Source of the DNA: Entoloma clypeatum
Lineage: Eukaryota; Basidiomycota; Agaricomycetes; Agaricales; Entolomataceae
Direction of reading: 5' to 3'
Length of the DNA stretch: 64,000 nt
NCBI GenBank assembly: GCA_963565915.1
Contig: OY751496.1
Coordinates: 3,348,001-3,412,000, forward strand
Made by a program: the position numbers and the translations under genes. Shown in pieces: positions 39,844 through 50,242 of the stretch. Positions within the stretch are counted from its first letter, which is position 1, and each line of letters opens with the position of its first letter. Under the pieces are notes generated by a model. The model made no database searches. It was not told where the DNA came from and was given only the letters and a program-made list of their open reading frames with translations.

Positions 39844-41733
39844 ATGCTTTCCGTTGGCGGGCTCGTCTGGGAATCATCCGGGCCCCTCATTAGACTGTGA
39901 GTAGGCCCGCATCTTGCTCTTCATCGTAAAATCTTCCCAAACCTGCAGTGTGCTCGGCATCTCCGCTGGCTTCATTCTCACGAAGTTGAACAAACTCCCT
40001 GCCTCCGCCTCTCGAGGGACGGGACAAATCTTGATCAATGTCGCCCTCCCTTGCCTCATCTTCTCCAGAATTGTCTCCGAATTCGACGCCAATAACATCG
40101 GAGTGCTGGGTGCGTGTTGTTTCCTCATTTCACACACAAACCGCTTTTTGTTTTCACCTCGCTGATCTCTTTTTTACAGGGACACTTGTGCTTGTTGCGA
40201 TGCTCTATCAGACACTCGGCTTAATATTTGCGTGGATTATCAAACAAGTTTTTTGGGTCCCTCATCGGTTTCGTTATGGCATTCTCGTGGCTGGAGGATG
40301 GGGTAATATTGGCGACATACGTAGGTTTCTCTTCTCCTTCAACACCAAGCTCTATTCATCGATGACCCCAAAAATGAAGCGACCGTAATATTGAGTGTCA
40401 CCGCTTCCAGCCCGTTCAGGGGTGCGAGCGACCAGAATCTCGCGGTCGCTTACACGTCAGTGTTCGTCCTCGTATTCATGGTGTGTCAGCATTCCCCTCC
40501 AGGGTTACAGGCCGTAACAGGCTTTGTAGACAACGCTTTTCACTTGTGGTGCACACCACTGGATCGCAATGGACTTCGTAGGACCGGACGTGGAGCCGGA
40601 GGAAATCCAAGAAATGACGCGCCTGCGACGATTGAAGTTCTTTCGGGCAGCGCGGACGTATATCTCCAGGGCTTTTGGCCGAAGATCACGAGAACTCGAT
40701 GGTGGAACCCACGATAACGAGAAGGGGGTTGATTTGAGCAGGGAATGTGCTGGCCCTAATGGGTCGGCAGGTAAGGAAGTCCCACCGGGTAACTGTATCT
40801 GTGATGCAATGCCGTCATCCCTACCCTGTGACAGCAGCATAAACAGCCAAGTTTCGTTTCACAATCCCGGCACATCTTTCTACAATTCCACCCCGACCAT
40901 CGTGGACGTTCCTCAGTCTTCTGTCGCTTCTCCATCTTCCACAGTCATCACGATCGTCGGACCTGCAGAGTCTGTGTTACCCACGGTTTACGAGAAGGCC
41001 GCCTCAGATCTTTCGGTCACCCGCTCCCCAGGACTTTCACGTTTCTCACATGCTATTCGTGACGCTCTACTAACACCCCAGTCCTTCGCCATAATAACGT
41101 CTCTCACAATCGCTTTCTTTGACCCGCTCAAAGCCTTCTTTGTCCCTGTGCCGTCTTCCACTTCCATCCCCATTCCCCGAGCGCCTGACGGCGAGCCCGC
41201 ACTTGCCGTCGTCCTCGGTGCCACAGCGTTTATGGCCGCTGCCGCCATCCCACTCAGTCTCGTCACTCTCGGTTCCGCGTTCGCGAGGCTCAGCATTCCG
41301 AGGAACAAGTGGAGCAGTTTGCCGCTCGGTGCGATTGTCGCACTTGCCATCACGAAGGTGGTGGTGACGCCCCTGATTGGGGTAGGCATCGTAAAGGGGT
41401 TCATGGAGGTAGGACTTATCTCGAAGGAGGACAAAGTTCTGCAATTCGTCTGCGTGTGCGTTTCGACGGGCTTCTCCTCCCCCACATCGGACTCACTCCT
41501 TTTGTAGATTCTTTGCCTGTGTTCCGACATCGACGATTCAGGTAAGTCACCAAGTGTGGACACTCGTTTTCATATATAACTTCGTACTCACTGCTTTGAA
41601 GGTTTATATGACACAAGTACAGAGTGGGACGGGAAGTGCGGAGCACCTCGTTCCGTTTTACATCCCACAGTTTATTTTGATGTTTTTCTCCATGACGGGC
41701 CTTGTTGCCTATATGCTCGAGCATCTTTTTTGA
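39844..41733 (+). CDS. Auxin efflux carrier (PIN-like) family transporter, copy 1
   Basis: Seven exons: 39844-39896, 39949-40109, 40180-40320, 40380-40480, 40530-41455, 41508-41541, 41602-41733; 515 aa. Exon lengths and phases match the tandem copy at 42368-44308. The N-terminal half has membrane helices typical of Mem_trans (GFILTKLNKLP; INVALPCLIFSRI; VAMLYQTLGLIFAWIIK; RYGILVAGGWGNIGDI). A long hydrophilic loop (~160-345) follows, then the C-terminal bundle (IITSLTIAFFDPLKAFF; ATAFMAAAAIPLSLVTLGSA; LGAIVALAITKVV; FFACVPTSTIQ; FFSMTGLVAYMLE). An integral membrane exporter; substrate unknown in fungi. Confidence 0.88.
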
Positions 41734-42367
41734 GATCTGTGACTTTTTCTAGCGGGGAAAGACCTCCATAGGCTCATAGATTTTTTCATTGTTTAGATGA
41801 TTTCTGTCGCTTGATTAGTGCGGAAGGGCACAAAGACTAGACCTTGCGCATAAACCTCAATTAGCCAGCTGTAATTTTATCATGTACCCTGAGTGGTCAA
41901 TCTCATCGTCGGAAACTTCTACATACCCCACCAGTGTGGAGGCTGACACAAGATGAAGCTTCTGGATCAAGTCTTCTGCGGTGTTGACACTCGTCTTTCA
42001 TTCGAGTTCTGCATTCTTAGATAAGGCTGACCTTTCCTTTAGGCCAATCCACTTCGGCGACTGCCGACAGTCCGTCGATGCCCCTGAATGGGACCCTTAA
42101 CATTGGGATCTGTGTCTTTAATTTTGGGAGTACTCCGGTTATTCAAAGTCATTCCGCAGGCCACGAGGATGTGCGATAAAATTTTCTCGAGGGCTTGGCA
42201 ATTTTTTTTCTTGCCCAAAGACTGCTGGACAAAGTTTCTCCCCACCTGCCGTTCCGACTCAATTCCGACTCGTCCTCCACTAAATATCTCGCTCGATTCA
42301 GAGCCTTGGGTCATAGTAATATCCCCTCAGGCCTTGAAAGATAAGGAACGCCCCAGAGGTTGAAGGT
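41734..42367. other. Intergenic between tandem carrier genes
   Basis: 3' flank of copy 1 and promoter of copy 2. No gene or clear repeat. Confidence 0.5.
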
Positions 42368-44308
42368 ATGCTTTCTGTCGGCGAACTCATCTGGGCATCA
42401 TCTCGGCCCCTCATCAGACTGTGAGTACCGCCCTAACCCGTTTCTTACCCCACTTCTGACATACAGTCTCAACGAATCTCAAGCGTGCTTTGTGTCTCCG
42501 CTGGCTTCATTCTCACCAGATTGGATAGATACCCGCCTGCCGCGTCTCGAGGAACAGGTCAAATTTTGCTCAATATCGCCCTCCCATGCCTCATGTTCTC
42601 CAGAATCATCCCCGCATTTGAGGCACATAATGTTGCAGCCCTGGGTGTGTGTAGTTTCTTTCAGACATAAACACATTTCGTTGCCACTTATCGATTTGTT
42701 TACCAAAAGGAACACTTCTCCTTCTCGCCGTGCTCTATGTCACACTCGGCGTAATATTTGCCTGGATTATTAAACGATTCTTTTGGATACCTCACCGGTT
42801 TCGTTACGGCATTCTCGTGGCTGGAGGATGGGGGAATATCGGTGATATACGTGAGTTGCTAAATATCACACGCGTCTTGTCATCACTATATATTCTAATT
42901 CTGAACGCAGCGACCTCGGTAATTCTAAGTGTTACGGGTTCCGCTCCGTTCAAGGGAATAGGCGATCAGAATCTCGCGATAGCGTACATGTCAGTCTTCG
43001 TCCTCGTATTCATGGTACGTTAACGTTCTCCTTTCAGTGGTTCAAATTGTATCAAGGTTGTAGGTGACTCTTTTTCCTTGTGGCGCGCAACGCTGGGTCG
43101 CAATGGACTTTGTCGGACCGGATGTGGAACCAGAGGAAGTACAAGAAGCAACACAGCTGAGACGATCGAAGATCTTCTGGGCAGTTCCGAGATATGTTCT
43201 CCGCGCGTTGGGTCGACAACCATCAAAGCCTGTCGACGATGATGAGAAGGGAGACGTCTTGAGCAAGGAAACTTCTAGAAATGAGGCAAGAGGCAAGGAG
43301 ATTCCACCAAACGATGACTTCTGTGATGCAGCGCCATCGCCCCTGACCCATGACACCACGCAGAACAAGCATGTTTCTTTCTGTCTTTACGACAATCCTC
43401 CCTTGGAACGTTCGCCGTTCTGCAGCCCTACGCCGACCATGGTAGGCTTTCCCCAGTCTCCCATCACCTCTCCAACTCCATCAGTCATTGCGATCGTTGA
43501 GCCTACACTCAGGCGAGCGCCTTCCCTGCTTCCCAGTACATGCGAGAAGCCTTCAACCTCAGACTATCAGCTGACGATCCATGAAACACGCCACCCAAAA
43601 CTGTCACGCTTCTTGTATGCCTTTATCAACGCCATACTGACACCCCAATCCTTTTCCATAATAACATCTCTCGTCATCGCTTTCGTCAACCCACTCAAAG
43701 CCCTGTTTGTCCCCGTTCCGGCCCCTTCGTCCACTCATATTCACATCCATCCAGCACCTGACGGCGGGCCCCCACTCGCGGTCATCCTCGACACGGCAGC
43801 GTTCATTGGGGCAGCCTCCGTTCCGCTGGGACTCATTTCTCTCGGTGCCGCGCTTGCGAGACTCAGCGTACCCAGGAACCGATGGAGCAGTCTACCGCTT
43901 GGTGCAATCAGTGCGCTTGCTATCGCAAAGATGGTGCTGATGCCGCTTATTGGTGTGGGCATCGTAAGAGGTTTCCTCAAGGCGGGTCTTATTTCGAAGG
44001 AGGACAAGGTTCTGCAATTTGTATGCGTGTGAGTGTCGTTTTGTGGTCATCGCAGCTCATAGAGCTTTACTTTTTTCATGGGTGTAGATTCTTCGCCTGT
44101 TTGCCTACATCGACGATCCAGGTGAACTATGTTTACTCAGGTTCTGCATGTTCAAGTCGAGCTCATATCTTTCAAGGTTTATCTGACGCAGGTGAATAGT
44201 GGTACGGGGACCGCGGAACACCTACCTCCGTTTTTGATCCCACAGTATGTCCTGATGTTCTTTTCCATGACGGGTCTCGTAGCCTATACGCTCGTATACC
44301 TTTTTTGA
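42368..44308 (+). CDS. Auxin efflux carrier (PIN-like) family transporter, copy 2
   Basis: Seven exons: 42368-42420, 42484-42644, 42710-42850, 42911-43014, 43064-44028, 44088-44121, 44177-44308; 529 aa. Same gene structure as copy 1, so a tandem duplication. The membrane parts are well conserved (GFILTRLDRYPP; LNIALPCLMFSRI; RYGILVAGGWGNIGDI; ALARLSVPRNRWSSLPLG). The central loop (~165-355) is far more diverged and longer than in copy 1, as expected for a loop under weak constraint. All introns have GT...AG borders. Confidence 0.88.
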
Positions 44309-45487
44309 CTCGGAATCCGGTTATTTTCTTTCTCTCTTTTTTTTTCTCGTGTAGAGATAGAGTTATACATAGTAGAATGTGTCGACCTTTAGAGCAACCT
44401 TAGAGTACTTACTTTCGCCCTCATGATCTACAGAATACTCAGTTCGAGAGGCTGGATACCTTTGAAACTATCCATTAGGCGGAAAACTTGTGTGCACGGG
44501 CCTGCCGGCCTCGGACCAGATCCGGCTCTGCCGATTGATGGGATCAACCTCCGAATCACGATTTTCCTTCAAGTCAGTTGAACTTCAAGTTGTCTTCGAC
44601 CTCCTCTTCGACGTTCCGGTTTCGCCACAAGAATGGACGACGCTTGTACACCAAACGAACTCGTTCCGCAGGAGACGCGTGTGCCAGTGGTCGCCACTGC
44701 ACTCCTCCTATACTATGCCGAATCAGAACTCATCAAACTCGATGAAGAGACATAAGTTGTGGGATTCAATGGGCAAGAGGTAAATACCTCAAGCGTGCGG
44801 TAATTACCACTACTACTGTACTCTTCCGGCCATTTTTTCTGTCCCACGTCACAGCCAAAAAAAAAAAACCCTCAGTCAAATTGTTTTTTTTTTTTTTTTT
44901 GATTTTTCAGATTTATTTTTGAAAATTTTTTCCGAGTGAAATTTTCAAAAATCTTTGAAGAAATGGTTGGAAGAGTACATACAGTACCTGCGTCGGCTAA
45001 GATGGTAACTACTCTGTTTTGCGGTATGTACCATACAATCCTGCACATCCCTGCCACCGTGACTACTAGGCTAGTTGGTACTGGGTAAATTGTTCAGACG
45101 CCCGTGGGACCAGACGGCGCTGAGCGCGGAAGAGATCAATCCCCGTTGGAGCCCGTCGTCAGGCAAATTCAACAAACCGTCTGGTTCCGTCTGAGGTTAC
45201 TACAACAACAGCAATAATAATATTGTTCTTCGATGGTGAGATTGCGTGGAAGGTCACGGTCCGCGCAGCGAAGAGCCTGGAAGGGGTCTCTTTTTGTCGC
45301 GTATCGGAGAGAAGGAACTTCAAGGAAGTACCACGGTTTCCTTGCCAAGGCCATTCCCTCTCACGAACGTTTGCGTTCCGAGATTCCGCCGGTGCGCTTC
45401 AAGGCAGGACTGCCACCTCGTGCGGTTCCCAGCTTTCCATCTGCGAATAAGTTACGACTACCGTCTTCGCATACAATCAGGACTATC
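44309..45487. other. Intergenic; promoter block of gene D
   Basis: 44860-44905 holds A and T homopolymer runs. From about 45075 the sequence is the conserved upstream block of genes A-C (ttggtactgggtaaa, cgtctgaggttactacaac, gagattgcgtgga). Unlike A and B, no tataaa is found at the equivalent position. No gene supported. Confidence 0.55.
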
Positions 45488-46126
45488 ATGAAGCTCTCTT
45501 TATCTCTTACCGTCGTCCTTACCGTCGTCGCCAACCCAGCCTCGCCGGCTGCTGCCCCCTCCCTCCATGTTGAGGTCCATCATCACACCTTATGAAACAC
45601 GGCTTCCCAGCTGACCTTGACCATACTCTATCCCCAGGCTCGGGACACTTGCCCTCAGCGGCCGTCGGATGCCATTCGTATCTTCCGAGCAGACAAACCC
45701 AAAGTCGACCATTTCTACTCCACAGACAACAACGAGATTGTTCCGCTCATCACCTCCTCCGGGTACAAACGCCTCAGCTCTCCGGGAAATATCTTCCCTA
45801 CGCAGGTTGCCGGCACCGTCGCGCTTCACAGGTTATATCTCCGGTCCCGTACCGACCACAACTATACAGCTTCCAGCGTCGGCAAGCAGGCTGCGATCGC
45901 CGCGGGATACCGGGATGACGGCGTGATAGGCTACCTCCTCCAGAATGGTGGTTGTAAATATAAAGGGTTCATGGTGTCGCCGCTGTCTCTCCTCTACAGC
46001 AAAGGAGAGACCGCCAATTTGTTGGCGCATGATGCCGCTGAAAAAGCGATGGCCCTGGCGGATGGCTATAAGGATGCCGGTACGCTTGGCTATGTTATCG
46101 TGCCGTGTCCGCTTTCTTGCCTGTAG
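45488..46126 (+). CDS. Secreted DUF5648-like repeat protein D
   Basis: Exons 45488-45574 and 45638-46126, 191 aa. Signal peptide from MKLSLSLTVVLTVVANPAS, then a short Ala/Pro stretch absent from A-C; the intron lies at the equivalent place. Repeats: VDHFYSTDNNEIVPL, GTVALHRLYLRSRTDH, FMVSPLSLLYSKGE, ending TLGYVIVPCPLSCL. It has the two conserved Cys plus two extra near the C terminus. It is about 17 kb from its relatives and the most diverged member, yet it keeps the shared upstream block. Confidence 0.82.
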
Positions 46127-46483
46127 CCATGCTCGATGTTTTGGGTCGTAGGAGAGCGTAGTACTTTGAATTTGTTATCTCAGGATGGTTGAACACCGCA
46201 TCCATACAAATTCTATGATACTTGGCTGCTGGTTTGACGTTTTGGTTGTCATGAAATCGAGTTACAAACCTTGACGAATGAGGACTGTTAATTATAACCA
46301 CATAGGAACAAGCTCGGTACTTCTTCAAAATTCAACCGTAGGAATAGATCCAAAGTAGTCCACGAAACCCGACAAAGCGAACGCCCACCATCCCACTGTG
46401 CCGTAGCAACATCCCTTCCGCTTGCTCCGACCTAATGCTCATACCAAACCCACCCCGACCTTCCTCCTCGTCGGTCCGCAGCG
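46127..46483. other. Intergenic, nothing seen
   Basis: Between convergent genes D and the membrane protein gene. Confidence 0.5.
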
Positions 46484-47726
46484 TCAATACACAGCAAACA
46501 CCAACAGTGCCGTAACGCCGACGCCAACGAACGGAGTCAAAGCCAAGCTCATCAGCAGCGTCGCCACATTAATCCAGGCCTCCCTCTTCTGATGCCCCGC
46601 AGTGGCTTGTAACACGGCCCACGCCAGCACCGACGCCGTTGTCCAGACCACATCCCACCCAATGGACGACTGTGCAGGGTGAGAGTGCAGCACCTGCCAT
46701 CCATGACTCTTGAGCCCTTCCATCGCTCGCACGATGACGTCAAGAGGAAGCGGATCAGCTAACAACTCTTTTACAGAGGAAGACAGAGGTCCACGTGTGT
46801 CACCCGCGAACACGAGACTTTTCATCGTCTCAAGGCGCATGAGATATGCCAAGGGTGCGAGAAGGAGGTACACAGTCCAGGGCTGTACAGAGAAGGCGCT
46901 GAGAGCGGTAAATCTGGAGAGAAACATCACCAGGAAGATGGCGACGTGGAAAGAGAGGAGGTTCTTTAGGAAGTACCGAGTACCGACAGATTCGGGTGTT
47001 TTACGTATCCAGAGGAATGCAGTCCCGGGAATTGCGGCAAGAGTAAGAGGGAAGATATTGTCTTGTTGGATTGGTTTTGTCTCTTTGGACTTTGGAAGAG
47101 GCGGGACGCGGGCGAGGAGGAGGGCCAGGAAGAATAGGTTGGATGCCACGGATATAGCGACAAGTTGACCCAGAAGCATGTATGCCCAAGTGTGCCGGAC
47201 GCGATTGACGTGGCCTATGGGGGAAAAAAAAATCGTTGTTGGCGCTTATCGTAGAATTGTGTAGTGACGAACCTTGAACGACGAGGAAAATGGTCCATGC
47301 ACCAACCGTGTAAAGACATATCTGCTCGCTCCACCACCAGTTCCTCGGACCAGCACAGACTATGAGCCATGCTTGCTCAAACAAAGCGGTGTTAAGGAGC
47401 CATTCGGAGATGCGGTTGAAAAGCGAAGCCGTTGGTTCGAATCCGAGGCTTTTCTCATGTGTAATGAAACTCCAATGCATGAACTTGAACATATCTTGCA
47501 TAGGATGATCAGTTGAGAGATATAAAAAATTGAGCGCATTCATCGACTCACAGAACCAAGTATGTGCGAAGGACGCAACGGTGAGGAAGGAGAAGACATA
47601 GATGGGGGGCCTAACATGATGAGATTGTATGGGCGGGAGAGAGCGCAGGATGAGAGTAAAAAGAGCTAGAATTACTAGGAAATATGACACAAAGATAGAG
47701 AGAGCCAGAGAATGGGCCGAATCCAT
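46484..47726 (-). CDS. Polytopic membrane protein, unknown family (394 aa)
   Basis: Exons 47726-47273 and 47214-46484. The 58-bp intron (gttcgt...ccatag) joins FLVVQG and HVNRVRHTW. I chose Met at 47726 (MDSAHSLALSIFVSYFLVIL), directly before the first membrane helix; the frame is open to a Met at 47822. About eight hydrophobic segments: ALSIFVSYFLVILALFTLIL; PIYVFSFLTVASFAH; ICLYTVGAWTIFLVVQ; LVAISVASNLFFLALLLA; FPLTLAAIPGTAFLW; VAIFLVMFLSRF; WTVYLLLAPLAYLM; and a C-terminal pair. Looks like a fungal-specific membrane protein; no catalytic motif or named family recognised. Confidence 0.72.
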
Positions 47727-48625
47727 TGGAGAACGTGCACGGTAGTCTCTCAGAATTTGTCGCTCTATTTGGTAATTACCCACGACAACGAACTTGTGAC
47801 CAGGGGATTGGGGTATTTGCAAAGCAACTGCGCAACCCTCTGACTGTGTACAGTCTAGAATGTCATTTCCCCTCTTTTTGCGACTCCAGATGGGTCCTGA
47901 AAGACCTGGAACGAAGAAATTTGGAGTACTTGCGGAGGAAGGTGTTAGTACGCAAACCTTGGCTGTACATGAACCACTTTTTTCTGATTTACCATGATGT
48001 AGAACGATGGCGATCTCATACGCCCGTTAACGGCCGTCCAACGTACGGCTACTAACGGCTCAAATTTTTCTAGACACGGCCGTTGACTTGGCTTTTCATT
48101 TTTTGGACGGGACGGAGACAGTCGTAGCACCCTTGGTACTAGGGACGTCGCGAGGTATTCATGAAAGGTGAAATGCACCATTCAACATTGGGGTGGCGTC
48201 CGTACTCGCGTCGTTCTATCCGTCGCCTGTAATTGGTACCTGAGCGTCAAGCTCCAAGCTCCAAGCTCCAGGCAAAACTAGAACATGAAGCAATAACCGA
48301 CAATTGCCGCTCCGTCGACTCGTGCTCCCTGCTTCGTGCTTCGCGTAGAAAACGGTCTAACTCCCTCGCTCCCCTCTTTTTCGTGACGGTGACATCAGTA
48401 CTAGTACCGCCCTGTCGTGTGGTATAAAAACCCCATCTGCTTGCACAATAAACCATCATCGCATCGTCCCATCCGCTTTGTGAAAAGTGAGCCCTTCCTC
48501 ATCCCCACAGCGACTACTGACTCACCATTTCGTCTTAGTCTCAGTTTTATAACAGATCAATCAGTGAATCTCTCCACCGTCAGCCTCTGTTACTGTTATA
48601 TGGAACTAACGTTTTTGTGTAGATC
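47727..48625. promoter_or_regulatory. 5' region of beta-trefoil gene 1 with TATA box and 5'-UTR intron
   Basis: TATA tataaaa is at about 48423, in a block (gtcgtgtggtataaaaaccc) conserved upstream of the paralog at 57665. A probable 5'-UTR intron runs 48487-48622 (gtgagc...gtgtag, branch actaac), ending 3 bp before the ATG; the same end is conserved in the paralog. 47727-48400 holds no gene. Confidence 0.6.
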
Positions 48626-49096
48626 ATGACAGTCCTCGTCGCCTTGCACTCTATCGCTTTCCCCGGAAAATACCTCCGCGTGGATCCCGCTGGCGCCACA
48701 TACCCCAGCGGTGGCGGCAAAGTCAACACGCAAACCTATATCGGCACCTACGAGACGTTCAAGCTCATCGAGAACGCCGGTGGCTCTGTTTCATTCGAAA
48801 GTACTGTTGAGCCGAACCACTTCCTTCGTCTGGACGGCGCTGCAGTTTCTGCGGGGACAAATGTTCCTGCTGGGAGTGTAGCAGTCAACGTTCAAGTTGG
48901 CAACGGTTCATATGAAAAATTCAAGATTATCAAAAAGAACAACCCCCCCGGCCAATATCGCGCCGTCGTCGGTGTCGAGTCCAATCAGTTCCCTGGCAGA
49001 TACTTGCGGGTGGATGGTAACAAGGATCAGGTGAACGTGCAGGGCATTTTTGGGACCTTTGAGGAGTGGGAGATTCTTGTGGTTGGCAGGGTTTGA
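48626..49096 (+). CDS. Beta-trefoil lectin-like protein 1 (156 aa)
   Basis: Intronless coding region, no signal peptide, so probably cytosolic or unconventionally secreted like many mushroom lectins. Three internal repeats: ALHSIAFPGKYLRVD with YETFKLI; ESTVEPNHFLRLD with YEKFKII; VESNQFPGRYLRVD with FEEWEIL. The FPG-YLRVD...E-F/W-I pattern with three ~50-residue units is that of a beta-trefoil fold (AbfB/fascin-like). Sugar binding is inferred from fold only. Its paralog lies at 57665-58138 on the other side of the transposon. Confidence 0.8.
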   Translation: MTVLVALHSIAFPGKYLRVDPAGATYPSGGGKVNTQTYIGTYETFKLIENAGGSVSFESTVEPNHFLRLDGAAVSAGTNVPAGSVAVNVQVGNGSYEKFKIIKKNNPPGQYRAVVGVESNQFPGRYLRVDGNKDQVNVQGIFGTFEEWEILVVGRV

Positions 49097-49420
49097 ATGA
49101 AAGCAAAGTTAAGTTGTTCAGATAAGTCGAGTTGGTTGATATTCATGTACTTGTCAATCGCTTTGGCAATTCGTGCGTCCGCTGTGTATGTAGGATATTC
49201 TGAATTTTACCGTTTCGGTGTGCTCGATTGTATGACGATCAGACTCGGGTCTGGGCGACGACTCGTCAGGAAATGGCGTAAGCACACGTTCCGTTGGGAC
49301 AGCTGAGTGCTGAAGCCGTTTGGTGACATCCAAGCTGAGAAAGAATTCATGGCAGGCCTTGGCTACATTACATCCCGCCCCCCTCGCGTCCCCCCCAGCT
49401 CTCCGTTCCTCAGGTATGTA
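49097..49420. repeat. 3' flank duplicated with the beta-trefoil genes
   Basis: About 49135-49280 (cattcatgtacttgtcaatcg...gacgactcgtcaggaaatgg) is repeated at 58185-58320 after the second gene, showing that gene and flank were duplicated together. 49310-49365 matches repeat R2. Confidence 0.65.
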
Positions 49421-49628
49421 CAGTAGCTCAAAAAACTGTCCCAATGTTTGGCTGTTTTGTACTGTATTGCTAATAACACAACAGGCACTTGTGATAATTT
49501 TCTGCAAAAAAGATATGTTATTCTGTATCATCTTAGCTTGCTTTTGAGCCCTGGGTCATGTGGTTTGAACAAATATTGATGGAATAATAAATAAAACAAA
49601 ATAATCAATCATTGGGACAGTTTTTTGA
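49421..49628. repeat. Left long terminal inverted repeat of the mariner element
   Basis: Begins and ends with inverted copies of one 19-bp motif: tcaaaaaactgtcccaatg at 49428-49446 and its reverse complement at 49610-49628. Confidence 0.8.
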
Positions 49629-49647
49629 CCCTTGGTTATTTACACAA

Positions 49648-49856
49648 TTAGTACTTGGTATGACCCCCTTTTGCCTTGATAACTGCTTGTATCCTTCTAG
49701 GCATGCTTTCTATAAGTCTTTGGCATGCTTCTGGTGTAATTTTGTTCCACTCTTCTGCAACCCTCTCCCACAACTCATGTACCCCTTTTGATGGACTTGG
49801 ATATTTCCTCAAATTCTTCTTCAGCTCTACCCAGAGGTGTTCAATGGCATTGAGAT
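49648..49856 (-). pseudogene. Mariner transposase, C-terminal part
   Basis: Minus-strand frame NAIEHLWVELKKNLRKYP to VIKAKGGHTKY and stop at 49648-49650. It contains the third catalytic residue (Glu in IEHLW), and continues the protein cut at 55645. Confidence 0.85.
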
Positions 49857-50166
49857 TGTTGAAGTTCCACCTGGGCGCTAGCCACAGGTGTACTGAGCAA
49901 CATAGCTACAGTGGAAGTACTCTACGATACCGCTATGGTCACTTACATGGTTTGGAGGGGGTAAGGCTAATGAGAGCGGTTGAGGCTGGTGAGAGCGATG
50001 GAGCTGGTTAAGAGTCAAGAGACAACTTGTTGATATTGACAGTTTCCTGGTCTTATATACCGTACTACTGTTTGTACCAACCAAACAAGTATGTAATGAA
50101 GATATGTAAAAGTCACGTGATGTAATCTAATCTAATCTAATCTACGTGATGGGAAAAGTTTCAACA
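49857..50166 (-). repeat. Copia-2 3' LTR
   Basis: 310 bp; plus-strand ends tgttgaagttccacc and ggaaaagtttcaaca. Carries ggtcttatataccg (TATA on the minus strand) and a short array of tctaa units absent from Copia-1 LTRs. Confidence 0.93.
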
Positions 50167-50242
50167 CCCCCCCATATTTAGTACATACTTCTAAATACAT
50201 CTTACTTTTTCCCACATATATATATAGGTACTTTTGTTTCGC

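Noticed and set aside
44870..44910. A/T homopolymer runs as a retroposon poly-A tail
   Set aside because: No LINE or processed-gene sequence precedes them and no target duplication is visible.
49676..50011. 111-aa plus-strand frame at the mariner/Copia-2 junction
   Set aside because: It crosses the junction of two transposons and is antisense to the transposase C terminus.
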